Below, one piece after another: positions 1 through 5,927 of a DNA stretch of 6,175 nucleotides. The notes under the pieces are model-generated. The model had not been told where the DNA came from. It did not search any database and saw only the letters and a list, made by a program, of their open reading frames with translations. Numbering within the stretch: position 1 is the first letter of the stretch; every line of letters starts with the position of its first letter. Origin of the DNA: CAIMZW01 sp037133095. GTDB lineage: Bacteria; Actinomycetota; Actinomycetes; Nanopelagicales; Nanopelagicaceae. Made by a program: the position numbers and the translations under genes. The stretch spans positions 1 through 6,175 of the forward strand of contig JBAXOT010000045.1 of NCBI GenBank assembly GCA_037133095.1. Direction: 5' to 3'.

Positions 1-1
1 G

Positions 2-67
2 ATTGCCGCAGCTGTAAAGAACAGCCGCGAAATGGCACTTCTGCCTTACACCTCTACCGCACGATAA
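2..67 (+). CDS. rpsR: 30S ribosomal protein S18, C-terminal end (partial)
   Basis: Only the last 21 codons and the TAA stop (65-67) are present; the 5' part lies outside the window. The translation ends in KNSREMALLPYTSTAR, which matches the conserved S18 tail (an R-E-x-A-L-L-P-Y/F core followed by a short basic end, as in mycobacterial RpsR1). S18 is a small-subunit protein of the 30S platform that pairs with S6. Its position 13 bases ahead of rplI fits the usual rpsF-ssb-rpsR-rplI operon, so ssb and rpsF are expected just upstream of the window. The family identification is firm; which paralogue it is (zinc-binding or zinc-free S18) cannot be judged because the N-terminal cysteines are not visible. 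Confidence 0.9.
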   Translation: MAAAVKNSREMALLPYTSTAR

Positions 68-80
68 GGAGAATGGAATT

Positions 81-527
81 ATGAAACTCATTCTTACTCG
101 TGAAGTTGCTGGTCTGGGTCACCCAGGCGATGTTGTTACCGTAAAAGATGGATACGCTCGAAATTTTCTTCTACCTCGTGGCAATGCAATTGCCTGGAGC
201 GCGGGTGGCGAAAGCCAGATTGAAGGAATTCGTCGTGCCCGTTCTGCTCGGGAAATTCGAGACTTGGACCATGCTCGCGAAATCAAAGCAGCCCTCGAAG
301 CCGCAACTGTCTCAGTCAAGGTCAAGGTCGGTTCCACCGGCTCGCTGTTCGGTTCAGTAACCGATAAAGATATTGCCTCGGCTATCAAGTCAGCCATTGG
401 TCTTGATGTTGATCGGCACCGCATCAAAGTCGCTGGTCACATAAAGAAGCTCGGTTCCTATCCAGTCAAGGTCACCCTTCACTCTCAGGTAGTAGCCACC
501 GTTTCAGTTCAGGTAGTTACCGCTTAA
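81..527 (+). CDS. rplI: 50S ribosomal protein L9
   Basis: The 148-residue product is full length for L9 (normally about 148-150). The N-terminal rRNA-binding domain (about residues 1-50) carries the family signature: a MKLILTREVAGLG start, then G-D-V-V-x-V-K-D-G-Y-A-R-N-F-L-x-P-R-G-x-A. A charged connecting helix (about 50-75) follows, and then the C-terminal domain, with GSLFGSVTDKDIA and a late IKKLGSYPVKVTLH segment. L9 binds 23S rRNA at the base of the L1 stalk and helps maintain reading frame. The ATG at 81 follows AAGGAG (66-71) with a 9-base spacer; this Shine-Dalgarno overlaps the rpsR stop, so the two genes are closely coupled. A strong hairpin lies 17 bases after the stop, which probably makes rplI the last gene of the ribosomal operon. 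A tryptophan after the NAIA segment is slightly unusual, but nothing suggests loss of function. Confidence 0.97.
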   Translation: MKLILTREVAGLGHPGDVVTVKDGYARNFLLPRGNAIAWSAGGESQIEGIRRARSAREIRDLDHAREIKAALEAATVSVKVKVGSTGSLFGSVTDKDIASAIKSAIGLDVDRHRIKVAGHIKKLGSYPVKVTLHSQVVATVSVQVVTA

Positions 528-544
528 TCTCGACTCTTGAAAGT

Positions 545-578
545 GATACGGCCCTATCTCTTGAGATGGGGCCGTATC
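545..578 (+). terminator. Strong hairpin after rplI, probable terminator without a U-tract
   Basis: GATACGGCCC (545-554) is exactly complementary to GGGCCGTATC (569-578). The pairing continues inward through a T-G wobble (555/568) to ATCTC/GAGAT (556-560 and 563-567). This gives a nearly perfect stem of about 15 pairs with a CTTG tetraloop. No run of T follows directly (GCATTGTGAG comes next); the nearest T-rich stretch is at about 599-606. It therefore lacks the classical tail, but tail-less hairpins are commonly proposed as terminators in actinobacteria. Its position just after the rplI stop supports termination of the ribosomal operon before dnaB. Confidence 0.75.
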
Positions 579-604
579 GCATTGTGAGACAGTGGAACTT
601 TTCT

Positions 605-721
605 TTATCCACACCACCAGAGCCAAGTTTGAGCGTGTAGGTGCGGCATTTAGCGAGTTATCCACTTGTTATGCACAGTTCAATCCACCAGGTTTTGCTA
701 GATATGCACCAGGTATCCACA
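605..721 (+). promoter_or_regulatory. DnaA-box cluster upstream of dnaB
   Basis: Four 9-mers in one orientation are within one mismatch of TTATCCACA. They are TTATCCACA (605-613, perfect), TTATCCACT (658-666), TTATGCACA (669-677, a perfect fit to TTATNCACA) and GTATCCACA (713-721). Weaker copies are ATATGCACC (702-710), CAATCCACC (681-689) and, just beyond, CGCTCCACA (725-733). Start-to-start steps from 658 are 11, 12, 21, 11 and 12 bases, and 605 lies 53 bases before 658, so the copies lie roughly on one helical face. The sites sit between the rplI hairpin and the dnaB ribosome-binding site, where they could control dnaB transcription or titrate DnaA. No AT-rich unwinding element is visible, so an origin is not claimed. 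DnaA binding is inferred from the motif. Confidence 0.6.
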
Positions 722-801
722 GTTCGCTCCACACCCCCATTGCGCACCAGTAACAGAATACGCAGGCACCTAACTAGGTTTAAGGCCTGTCAGTGGAGTT
801 T

Positions 802-807
802 GGGAGG
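802..807 (+). promoter_or_regulatory. Ribosome-binding site that fixes the dnaB start
   Basis: GGGAGG lies 9 bases before the ATG at 817. The alternative in-frame GTG at 793 lies upstream of this site, so translating from 793 would place the Shine-Dalgarno inside the coding region. That GTG has no comparable purine-rich motif at the right distance. This favours the ATG at 817. Confidence 0.8.
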
Positions 808-816
808 ATCGTCGTT

Positions 817-2223
817 ATGAGCATCACCGAACTCCCCAATCTTGGGAACCAACCGCGCAACAATTCCCGAGCGGCCGAGTTCGAGCGCACCCCACCACAA
901 GATTTAGTCGCCGAACAAGGTGTTTTAGGTGGCATGCTCCTCAGTAAAGATGCCATCGCCGATGTCATCGAGATTCTCAAAGAGCGCGACTTCTATCGCC
1001 CTGCCCATGAATTAATTTATGACGCAATCCTTGACCTGTACGGTCGTGGCGAACCCGCTGACCCGGTCACCGTAGCCGCGGAATTAACCAAGCGTGGGGA
1101 TGCAGCGCGCGCGGGTGGCGCACCGTATCTTCACACCCTTATCTCATCAGTTCCGACGGCGGCCAACGCTGGCTACTACGCCCGTATCGTTCGAGATCGA
1201 GCCGTTCTTCGTCGCCTCGTCGAGGCTGGCACGAAAATTGTCCAACTCGGATACTCCGAGGAGGGCGAAGTTGATGATGTAGTTGATCAAGCACAGGCCG
1301 AGATTTATCAAGTGACCGAACACCGTGCCAGTGAAGATTACATTCAACTGAGCGAACTCATTCCAGCCGCTCTCGATGAGATAGAAGCCATTGCAAATAA
1401 AGAAGGCAGTGAAGGTGTGATGACTGGATTTAAGGATCTAGATCAACTCACCCATGGTCTCCATCCTGGAAATATGATTGTTCTTGCAGCTCGTCCGGCA
1501 GTCGGAAAATCCACCCTTGGTTTGGATATTGCTAGGTATGCCTCGATACATAACGGCGATACCTCAGTTATCTTCTCCTTGGAAATGTCTCGTTCGGAAA
1601 TCACCATGAGAATGCTCTCTGCCGAAGCCCGAGTTGGATTGAACAACATCCGATCTGGAACGCTCAATGATGATGAGTGGGGACGCCTGGCAAAACGCAT
1701 GGGAGAAATTTCACAGGCGCCACTTTTTATTGATGACTCACCCAATCTCTCACTGATGGAAATTCGCGCCAAAGCTCGCAGGTTAAAGCAACGACATAAT
1801 CTCAAATTAATCGTGATTGATTACCTGCAATTGATGACTTCAGGAAAACGGGTTGAAAACCGCCAACAAGAAGTCTCCGAATTTTCCCGAAACCTCAAAC
1901 TCCTTGCCAAGGAACTCGGTGTTCCCATCATTGCCATTTCCCAGTTGAACCGTTCGCCAGAACAACGCGCAGATAAAAAACCAATGCTCTCTGATCTTCG
2001 AGAATCTGGATCGATCGAGCAGGACGCTGACGTCGTAATCCTGCTGCACCGGGATGATTTATATGACAATCAAAATCGTTCTGGTGAGGCAGACCTGATC
2101 ATCGCTAAGCATCGAAACGGACCAACACGAACCATCACCGTAAGCGCTCAACTGCACTTTGCGCGCTTTACTGATATGGCGCCGAGCTACTCCTCCCAAG
2201 AGAGCTATCCAAAAGATAATTAA
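817..2223 (+). CDS. dnaB: Replicative DNA helicase DnaB
   Basis: The 468-residue product is of normal length for the hexameric 5'-3' helicase that unwinds DNA at the replication fork and interacts with primase and the loader system. The N-terminal helical domain covers about residues 15-125 (P-Q-D-L-x-A-E-Q-x-V-L-G-G-M-L near its start). A linker follows, and the RecA-like ATPase domain begins near residue 190. Walker A is A225-R-P-A-V-G-K231-S232. The catalytic glutamate is E256 (in SLEMS). Walker B ends at D335 (LIVIDYLQL). Later motifs are S-Q-L-N-R379 and S-D-L-R395-E-S-G-S-I-E-Q. K431 and R433 in A-K-H-R-N-G-P correspond to the trans-acting lysine and arginine-finger pair known in E. coli DnaB. 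No intein interrupts the gene, unlike several mycobacterial dnaB genes. An extension to GTG at 793 is possible but less likely. Its stop overlaps that of the convergent carbonic anhydrase gene by four bases. Confidence 0.96.
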   Translation: MSITELPNLGNQPRNNSRAAEFERTPPQDLVAEQGVLGGMLLSKDAIADVIEILKERDFYRPAHELIYDAILDLYGRGEPADPVTVAAELTKRGDAARAGGAPYLHTLISSVPTAANAGYYARIVRDRAVLRRLVEAGTKIVQLGYSEEGEVDDVVDQAQAEIYQVTEHRASEDYIQLSELIPAALDEIEAIANKEGSEGVMTGFKDLDQLTHGLHPGNMIVLAARPAVGKSTLGLDIARYASIHNGDTSVIFSLEMSRSEITMRMLSAEARVGLNNIRSGTLNDDEWGRLAKRMGEISQAPLFIDDSPNLSLMEIRAKARRLKQRHNLKLIVIDYLQLMTSGKRVENRQQEVSEFSRNLKLLAKELGVPIIAISQLNRSPEQRADKKPMLSDLRESGSIEQDADVVILLHRDDLYDNQNRSGEADLIIAKHRNGPTRTITVSAQLHFARFTDMAPSYSSQESYPKDN

Positions 2224-2714
2224 TCGACTGGTTCCAACAATCCAGTTTGCACGCTGTAAATCGCACCCATCACTTCAATATCAGGGGCAAGTAGTGGGTA
2301 AGTCTCGATCCGAATCACATCCATTTTCAAGGCACTGACTTGATCCTTAACGGTTCTAATTTCAATACTTCGAGTATCAATCCCAGATTTTTCCTTAATG
2401 AGCGCATGTATTTCAGACTCCTCACCGGCTGCCATCCGACAATCCGTGTGGGGCATAACTAATATCCGTTTTACGCCCAACAAGTGGGTAGCCAGAATCA
2501 AGGTACGGAGCACATCCTCAGTCACCCGAGCGCCAGCATTTCGAAGGATTTTCGCATCTCCGGCTTGCATCCCTACAATTTTCAAGGGGTCAATTCGTGA
2601 GTCCATACAGGTGACAATTGCCAAACCTTGTTTAGCATCGCCCGACAAAGATTCGGATGTGAATCGATTTGCGAACTCGTGATTGGCTGATATCAGGTCA
2701 CCGAAGAACTTCAT
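2220..2714 (-). CDS. Beta-class carbonic anhydrase, small Rv1284-like type
   Basis: The 164-residue protein should interconvert CO2 and bicarbonate at a zinc site in the cytoplasm. The expected residues are all present. C36, D38 and R40 occur in the motif C-M-D-S-R, and H89 and C92 occur in P-H-T-D-C. C36, H89 and C92 would bind zinc, with D38/R40 as the usual catalytic dyad. R-N-A-G (58-61) and the R-I-E-T-Y-P-L-L segment near residues 135-142 are also family features. Length and motifs fit the short mycobacterial CanA (Rv1284) type. There is no signal peptide. The ATG at 2714 lies 14 bases after the stop of the transporter gene, so cotranscription with it is likely. The possible Shine-Dalgarno AAGGT (2726-2730) overlaps that stop, with a rather long 11-base spacer. 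Likely roles are bicarbonate supply for carboxylases and pH balance; the substrate role is inferred from the family. Confidence 0.93.
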   Translation of the reverse strand: MKFFGDLISANHEFANRFTSESLSGDAKQGLAIVTCMDSRIDPLKIVGMQAGDAKILRNAGARVTEDVLRTLILATHLLGVKRILVMPHTDCRMAAGEESEIHALIKEKSGIDTRSIEIRTVKDQVSALKMDVIRIETYPLLAPDIEVMGAIYSVQTGLLEPVD

Positions 2715-2725
2715 GATGCGAATTT

Positions 2726-2730
2726 ACCTT
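2726..2730 (-). promoter_or_regulatory. Ribosome-binding site of the carbonic anhydrase gene, overlapping the transporter stop
   Basis: On the minus strand AAGGT ends 11 bases before the ATG at 2714 and shares bases with the TAA stop (2731-2729) of the transporter gene. The overlap suggests translational coupling. The spacer is longer than ideal, so the site is probably weak. Confidence 0.45.
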
Positions 2731-3646
2731 AACTAGTCGCCTTTGCGCGGTCAGCAAAGTAGATACCCACCAATACGACAACGGCACCGAGTAATTGGAT
2801 CCCATTAAATGCTTCATTCAGCCACCACCAGGCAAAAATTCCCGCCAGGATTGGTTCCAGCATTCCAATCATGCTGCTGGTAGACGCATTCAATCCGCGT
2901 AAACCAGTAATTACACCAAAGTAGGGAACCACAGTTCCCATAATGACAATCCACAGAATAAGGACCCAGCCGGGTAAGACATCTCCGGCATAGCGGCCGT
3001 GTAGATCAATCTTCTGGGAGAAAATATGGAAGGGAAAACTCCACCAGGGCTGCACGATGGCGAAGAGTGCACCTGAGACCCCTAGGCCCCATACCATCAT
3101 CACATCGCTGGACTTTGTTTTTCCGATCTTTTCGCCCACAAGGAAATAGGCAGCCAGTGCAAAAGCATCAGCCAGCGCGGCCAGAACTCCAATGCCACTT
3201 AAAGTTAAACCCTTCCAAATCTGAGCGACCAACATCAAGCCCGAGAAACCAAGCGCCAACCCCCACCACATCAATGGCGAAACCTGCTTCTTCTTCACAA
3301 AACGCAACCAAAGCACAATCCAAATCGGCGCGGTAAATTCAATCAACAACGAGACGCTGACATTTAAATGTTTAATTCCAATAAAGTAGAAAACTTGTAC
3401 TGCTGCAATCCCAATGATTCCAAAATTAAGTAAGAGGGGTAATTCGCTCTTGGTGATAAGGAGCGCACGGGGTTTACGGATGAGGACAACTAGGCCCATG
3501 ACAAGAAAAGCACCCGTGGTCCGAATTTCAGTTAGCCGCCAGGATGAAAGACCGGCTTCCAGAACTAACTTCGAGATTACCCCGTTAAACGCAAAGGTAA
3601 TTGCTCCTAAGAGAAGAAAGAGTTCGGCGCGGTGAGATTTAAGCAC
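2729..3646 (-). CDS. EamA-family (drug/metabolite transporter superfamily) membrane transporter
   Basis: This 305-residue inner-membrane protein has about ten hydrophobic helices, near residues 9-29, 43-56, 70-90, 95-116, 126-142, 149-171, 182-199, 227-247, 255-276 and 283-298. They form two tandem EamA repeats of five helices each (about 8-140 and 150-297). Typical repeat-end motifs are visible: L-L-I-E-F-T-A-P-I-W-I near 100-110, and M-L-E-P-I-L-A-G-I-F-A-W-W-W-L-N-E at 262-278. Basic loops (RKPR, KKK) fit the positive-inside rule. Members export or exchange small metabolites such as amino acids, but the substrate cannot be read from sequence. The start is GTG at 3646, the first usable codon, 18 bases after the dehydrogenase stop. 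It is preceded by G-rich runs (GGGGG 3659-3663 and GGG 3654-3656) that can serve as Shine-Dalgarno. It probably belongs to the same transcript as its two neighbours. Confidence 0.9.
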   Translation of the reverse strand: MLKSHRAELFLLLGAITFAFNGVISKLVLEAGLSSWRLTEIRTTGAFLVMGLVVLIRKPRALLITKSELPLLLNFGIIGIAAVQVFYFIGIKHLNVSVSLLIEFTAPIWIVLWLRFVKKKQVSPLMWWGLALGFSGLMLVAQIWKGLTLSGIGVLAALADAFALAAYFLVGEKIGKTKSSDVMMVWGLGVSGALFAIVQPWWSFPFHIFSQKIDLHGRYAGDVLPGWVLILWIVIMGTVVPYFGVITGLRGLNASTSSMIGMLEPILAGIFAWWWLNEAFNGIQLLGAVVVLVGIYFADRAKATS

Positions 3647-3664
3647 CTGCGCACCCTACCCCCT

Positions 3665-5488
3665 TTAGAAGGCCCCCTCCGGAACCTCCATAATCGCACC
3701 ATTCTCAGATTCAACAATGGCACGTTCGGCTGAAATATGCGGCAAAACGGTTCGAATAAAGAACTGCGCCGCAGCAATTTTTCCAGTGTAGAAGTTGGCA
3801 TCGCGCCCAGCCCCATCCAGTTTTCTGGATGCGATTTCCGCTTCACGAAGGAGTAGCCAACCAATAATGACTTCACCGACAGACATCAAGAGTCTGGAGG
3901 TATTAAGTCCAGTTTTATAAATCTCAGCAGCCCTCTCTTCGGATTCCATAGCGAATTCGATGAGCTTGCCGATCATCGCATTGACATCCTCAAGAGCCTT
4001 TTGCAGCGCTAATTTTTCGCCTTCGAATACGCCACCACTAGAAGTGAAGGTAGAGATCTCATTCGCAAGTAAGCCCACGGCGCGTCCACGATCGCGGACA
4101 ATTTTGCGAAAGAAGAAGTCCAACCCTTGGATAGCGGTAGTGCCCTCGTAAAGTGTGTCGATCTTCGCATCACGCACATATTGTTCTAATGGCCAATCTT
4201 GGGTGAAACCAGAGCCACCAAAAGTTTGCAGTGACTCTGTCCCCAGTAGCACCCAGGATTTCTCACTGCCATAGCCTTTGACAATCGGCAGGAGTAAATC
4301 ATTTCGCGCAATCAAGTCATCGATATTTTTATCTTCATTATTTGCCTTGGCCAACATAATCGCATCTTGGGTCGAAGCCGTATATAGAACTAAGGCTCGC
4401 ATACCTTCCGAGTAAGACTTCTGAACCATCAGAGATCGTCGGACATCTGGATGATGGATGATCGGAACGCGCGGGCTTGCCTTATCTGACATTGCTGTCA
4501 TATCTGGTCCTTGCAAACGCACCTTGGCATAAGCCAATGCTTGTTGGTATCCGGCACTCAAAGTTGCGATTGCCTTTGTACCAACCATCATTCGAGCAAA
4601 CTCGATAACTTTAAACATCTGTGCAATTCCGTCGTGAACATCTCCAAGTAAATAACCTACCGCGGGCTCATGTTCCCCAAGATTCATTTCACAGGTTGAT
4701 GAAACATTAAGCCCCATCTTGTGTTCCACATTGGTGACATAAACCCCGTTGCGTTTTCCGAGTTCGCCAGTATCAAAATCAAACATAAATTTTGGAATGA
4801 GAAAGAGACTCAGACCTTTTGTTCCCGGTCCTGCTCCTTCAGGCCTAGCCAAAACATAATGAACAATATTCTCATTAAGGTCGGAGTCACCTGAGGTGAT
4901 AAATCTCTTGGTTCCGGTGATATGCCAAGTGCCATCTGGTTGTTGCACCGCCTTGGATCGACCGGCACCCACATCACTGCCGGCTTCTGGTTCAGTCAAC
5001 ATCATCGAAGCGCCCCAATCACGATCGACGATGAGTTTTGCAATCTTTTTTTGCTCTTCGGTTCCAAGGTAATAGGCCACCTGAGCAAATGAGGTGCCTG
5101 AGGCATAAATATGGACAGCGGGATTAGAACCCAAAACCATTTCCGCAATTGCCCAGCGGACCGAGCGCGGGATTTCAGTGCCACCAATTTCGACTGGGGC
5201 ATCAATTCGCCACCATTCGCCATCCATATAAGCTCGGTAGGACTTTTTGAAACTTTCTGGCACCGTGACATCGCCGGTCGCCTTATCGAATTGAGTTCCC
5301 ATTCGATCTCCCTCGACAAAGGAAGCGGCAAGGTCATTTTCGGCTAGGCGCTTGACCTCTTCCAGCATTCCCATGACGGTTTCCCGGTCGAGATCGGCAT
5401 AAATCGAGGTTCCGAGAACGGATTCACGCTCGAGCAAGTCAAAGAGGCAAAATTCGATGTCGCGCAGATTGGCTGTGTAATGGCTCAT
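3665..5488 (-). CDS. fadE5: Acyl-CoA dehydrogenase, FadE5-type long form
   Basis: The 607-residue flavoenzyme is predicted to introduce the trans-2 double bond into acyl-CoA in the first step of beta-oxidation, passing electrons to electron-transfer flavoprotein. Its length and many segments match mycobacterial FadE5 (about 611 residues): the MSHY start, SFVEGDR (57-62), MLTEPEAGSDVGAGR (163-177, FAD/substrate signature), VQQPDGTWHI, GAGPGTKGLSLF, VTNVEHKMGL, ARMMVGTKAIATLS and HHPDVRRSLM. The putative catalytic base is E448 in D-T-L-Y-E-G-T-T, where FadE5 has its glutamate. QTFGGSGF (421-428) is the other C-terminal FAD-contact motif. About 130 residues after the standard fold form the extra C-terminal helical domain of this long subfamily. 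The ATG at 5488 is supported by the conserved MSHY and by AGGA (5499-5502) ten bases upstream. It is the first gene of an apparent three-gene minus-strand unit; no thiolase or hydratase gene is adjacent here. Substrate chain length is not readable. Confidence 0.93.
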   Translation of the reverse strand: MSHYTANLRDIEFCLFDLLERESVLGTSIYADLDRETVMGMLEEVKRLAENDLAASFVEGDRMGTQFDKATGDVTVPESFKKSYRAYMDGEWWRIDAPVEIGGTEIPRSVRWAIAEMVLGSNPAVHIYASGTSFAQVAYYLGTEEQKKIAKLIVDRDWGASMMLTEPEAGSDVGAGRSKAVQQPDGTWHITGTKRFITSGDSDLNENIVHYVLARPEGAGPGTKGLSLFLIPKFMFDFDTGELGKRNGVYVTNVEHKMGLNVSSTCEMNLGEHEPAVGYLLGDVHDGIAQMFKVIEFARMMVGTKAIATLSAGYQQALAYAKVRLQGPDMTAMSDKASPRVPIIHHPDVRRSLMVQKSYSEGMRALVLYTASTQDAIMLAKANNEDKNIDDLIARNDLLLPIVKGYGSEKSWVLLGTESLQTFGGSGFTQDWPLEQYVRDAKIDTLYEGTTAIQGLDFFFRKIVRDRGRAVGLLANEISTFTSSGGVFEGEKLALQKALEDVNAMIGKLIEFAMESEERAAEIYKTGLNTSRLLMSVGEVIIGWLLLREAEIASRKLDGAGRDANFYTGKIAAAQFFIRTVLPHISAERAIVESENGAIMEVPEGAF

Positions 5489-5757
5489 TTCGCGATTATC
5501 CTACTGGTGAGTAACTTAATCAAGCACCTTCTTACGGGATCTGAAAATCTTTGATTCAGCTCTGATCTAAAGCCATTTGGCTGAGGTGCATTTCCTAGAT
5601 TCTTCACACTTTGTCAGGCTTTCGTTCCGAAAAATAAACCGTCAGTCCGTATGTAACCGATTTCATTGGCGATATTTGGCTTCATTTCCGAATCCATCTT
5701 ATTTATAACGATTGAATAACAAGAATAAAAACGTGAGGTTTTCTCTTGTATTTAGTT

Positions 5758-5774
5758 ATGAAAGCGCTTACATT
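5758..5774 (+). repeat. Direct repeat, copy 1 (17 bases, one mismatch to copy at 5911-5927)
   Basis: ATGAAAGCGCTTACATT at 5758-5774 matches ATGAAACCGCTTACATT at 5911-5927 at 16 of 17 bases, with a separation of 153 bases (51 codons, the same frame). Similarity continues weakly: ATTGTCT recurs at 5782-5788 and 5931-5937, and CTCTTG at 5797-5802 and 5950-5955. Read as protein, copy 1 gives MKALTFRKIV and then a TGA stop, against MKPLTFLLSC for the real gene. Confidence 0.6.
5759..5772 (+). promoter_or_regulatory. LacI/CcpA-type (cre-like) operator motif
   Basis: TGAAAGCGCTTACA contains the perfect 8-base palindrome AAGCGCTT flanked by TG and CA. It fits the catabolite-responsive-element consensus TGWAANCGNTNWCA at every position. 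LacI-family regulators, including actinobacterial sugar-pathway repressors, bind operators of this form. It lies about 140 bases before the exported-protein gene and immediately after a possible -10 TATTTA (5749-5754), where a bound repressor would block initiation. The regulator is not in the window, so its identity and the sugar signal are unknown. Confidence 0.45.
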
Positions 5775-5910
5775 TCGCAAAATTGTCTGACGTTCATCTC
5801 TTGTCCACTTTGAATTTACGACTACTGCCAAAAAGAAATCTTGCCTATCGCAAGTAATGATGAAAGGTATTCCTTTGAAGCTAACCTCCTTGAACAAGAG
5901 TCGAATCAAC

Positions 5911-5927
5911 ATGAAACCGCTTACATT
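5911..5927 (+). repeat. Direct repeat, copy 2 (overlaps the exported-protein start)
   Basis: This is the partner of the block at 5758-5774, differing only at base 5917 (C instead of G). It encodes the first residues of the signal peptide. Confidence 0.6.

Larger units (their letters stand above)
5489..5910. other. Intergenic region between divergent fadE5 and exported-protein genes
   Basis: These 422 bases must hold the promoter of the minus-strand fadE5 unit and any promoter of the plus-strand exported-protein gene. I see no convincing gene. Open frames here are short, lack a good ribosome-binding site and show no recognisable protein. The part from about 5700 to 5757 is distinctly AT-rich (TTATTTATAACG, GAATAACAAGAATAAAAACG) and could be an upstream promoter element. 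TTGGCT (5676-5681), 18 bases before TATTTA (5700-5705), is a weak promoter candidate. TATTTA (5749-5754), just before the operator-like motif at 5759, is a possible -10 with no good -35. A single DnaA-box-like TTGTCCACT is at 5801-5809. No clear terminator hairpin is present. Confidence 0.6.

Noticed and set aside
605..733. The DnaA-box array as the chromosomal origin
   Set aside because: No AT-rich unwinding region is visible and dnaA/dnaN are not adjacent. In actinobacteria the origin normally lies between dnaA and dnaN.
771..780. TAACTA/TAGGTT before dnaB as a -10 element
   Set aside because: TAGGTT fits the loose TANNNT pattern but has no recognisable -35 at 16-19 bases. Not enough to call a promoter.
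2227..2246. Imperfect hairpin (ACTGGTT, loop, AA-T-CCAGT) just after the dnaB stop as a terminator
   Set aside because: The stem has seven pairs with a bulge, is followed by only three T, and lies within the carbonic anhydrase coding region. Too weak to call.
5524..5589. GCACCT (5524-5529) and AGGTGC (5584-5589) as an inverted repeat
   Set aside because: Six-base arms separated by 54 bases are expected by chance and have no supporting context.
5758..5790. Ten-codon upstream open frame MKALTFRKIV-stop as a leader peptide
   Set aside because: The nearest purine-rich motif (GAGG, 5735-5738) is 19 bases away, too far for initiation. There is no run of regulatory codons and no attenuator hairpin. 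Kept only as part of the repeat finding.
5801..5809. TTGTCCACT as a DnaA box upstream of the exported-protein gene
   Set aside because: A single one-mismatch match to TTGTCCACA, with no companions. Chance is a sufficient explanation.
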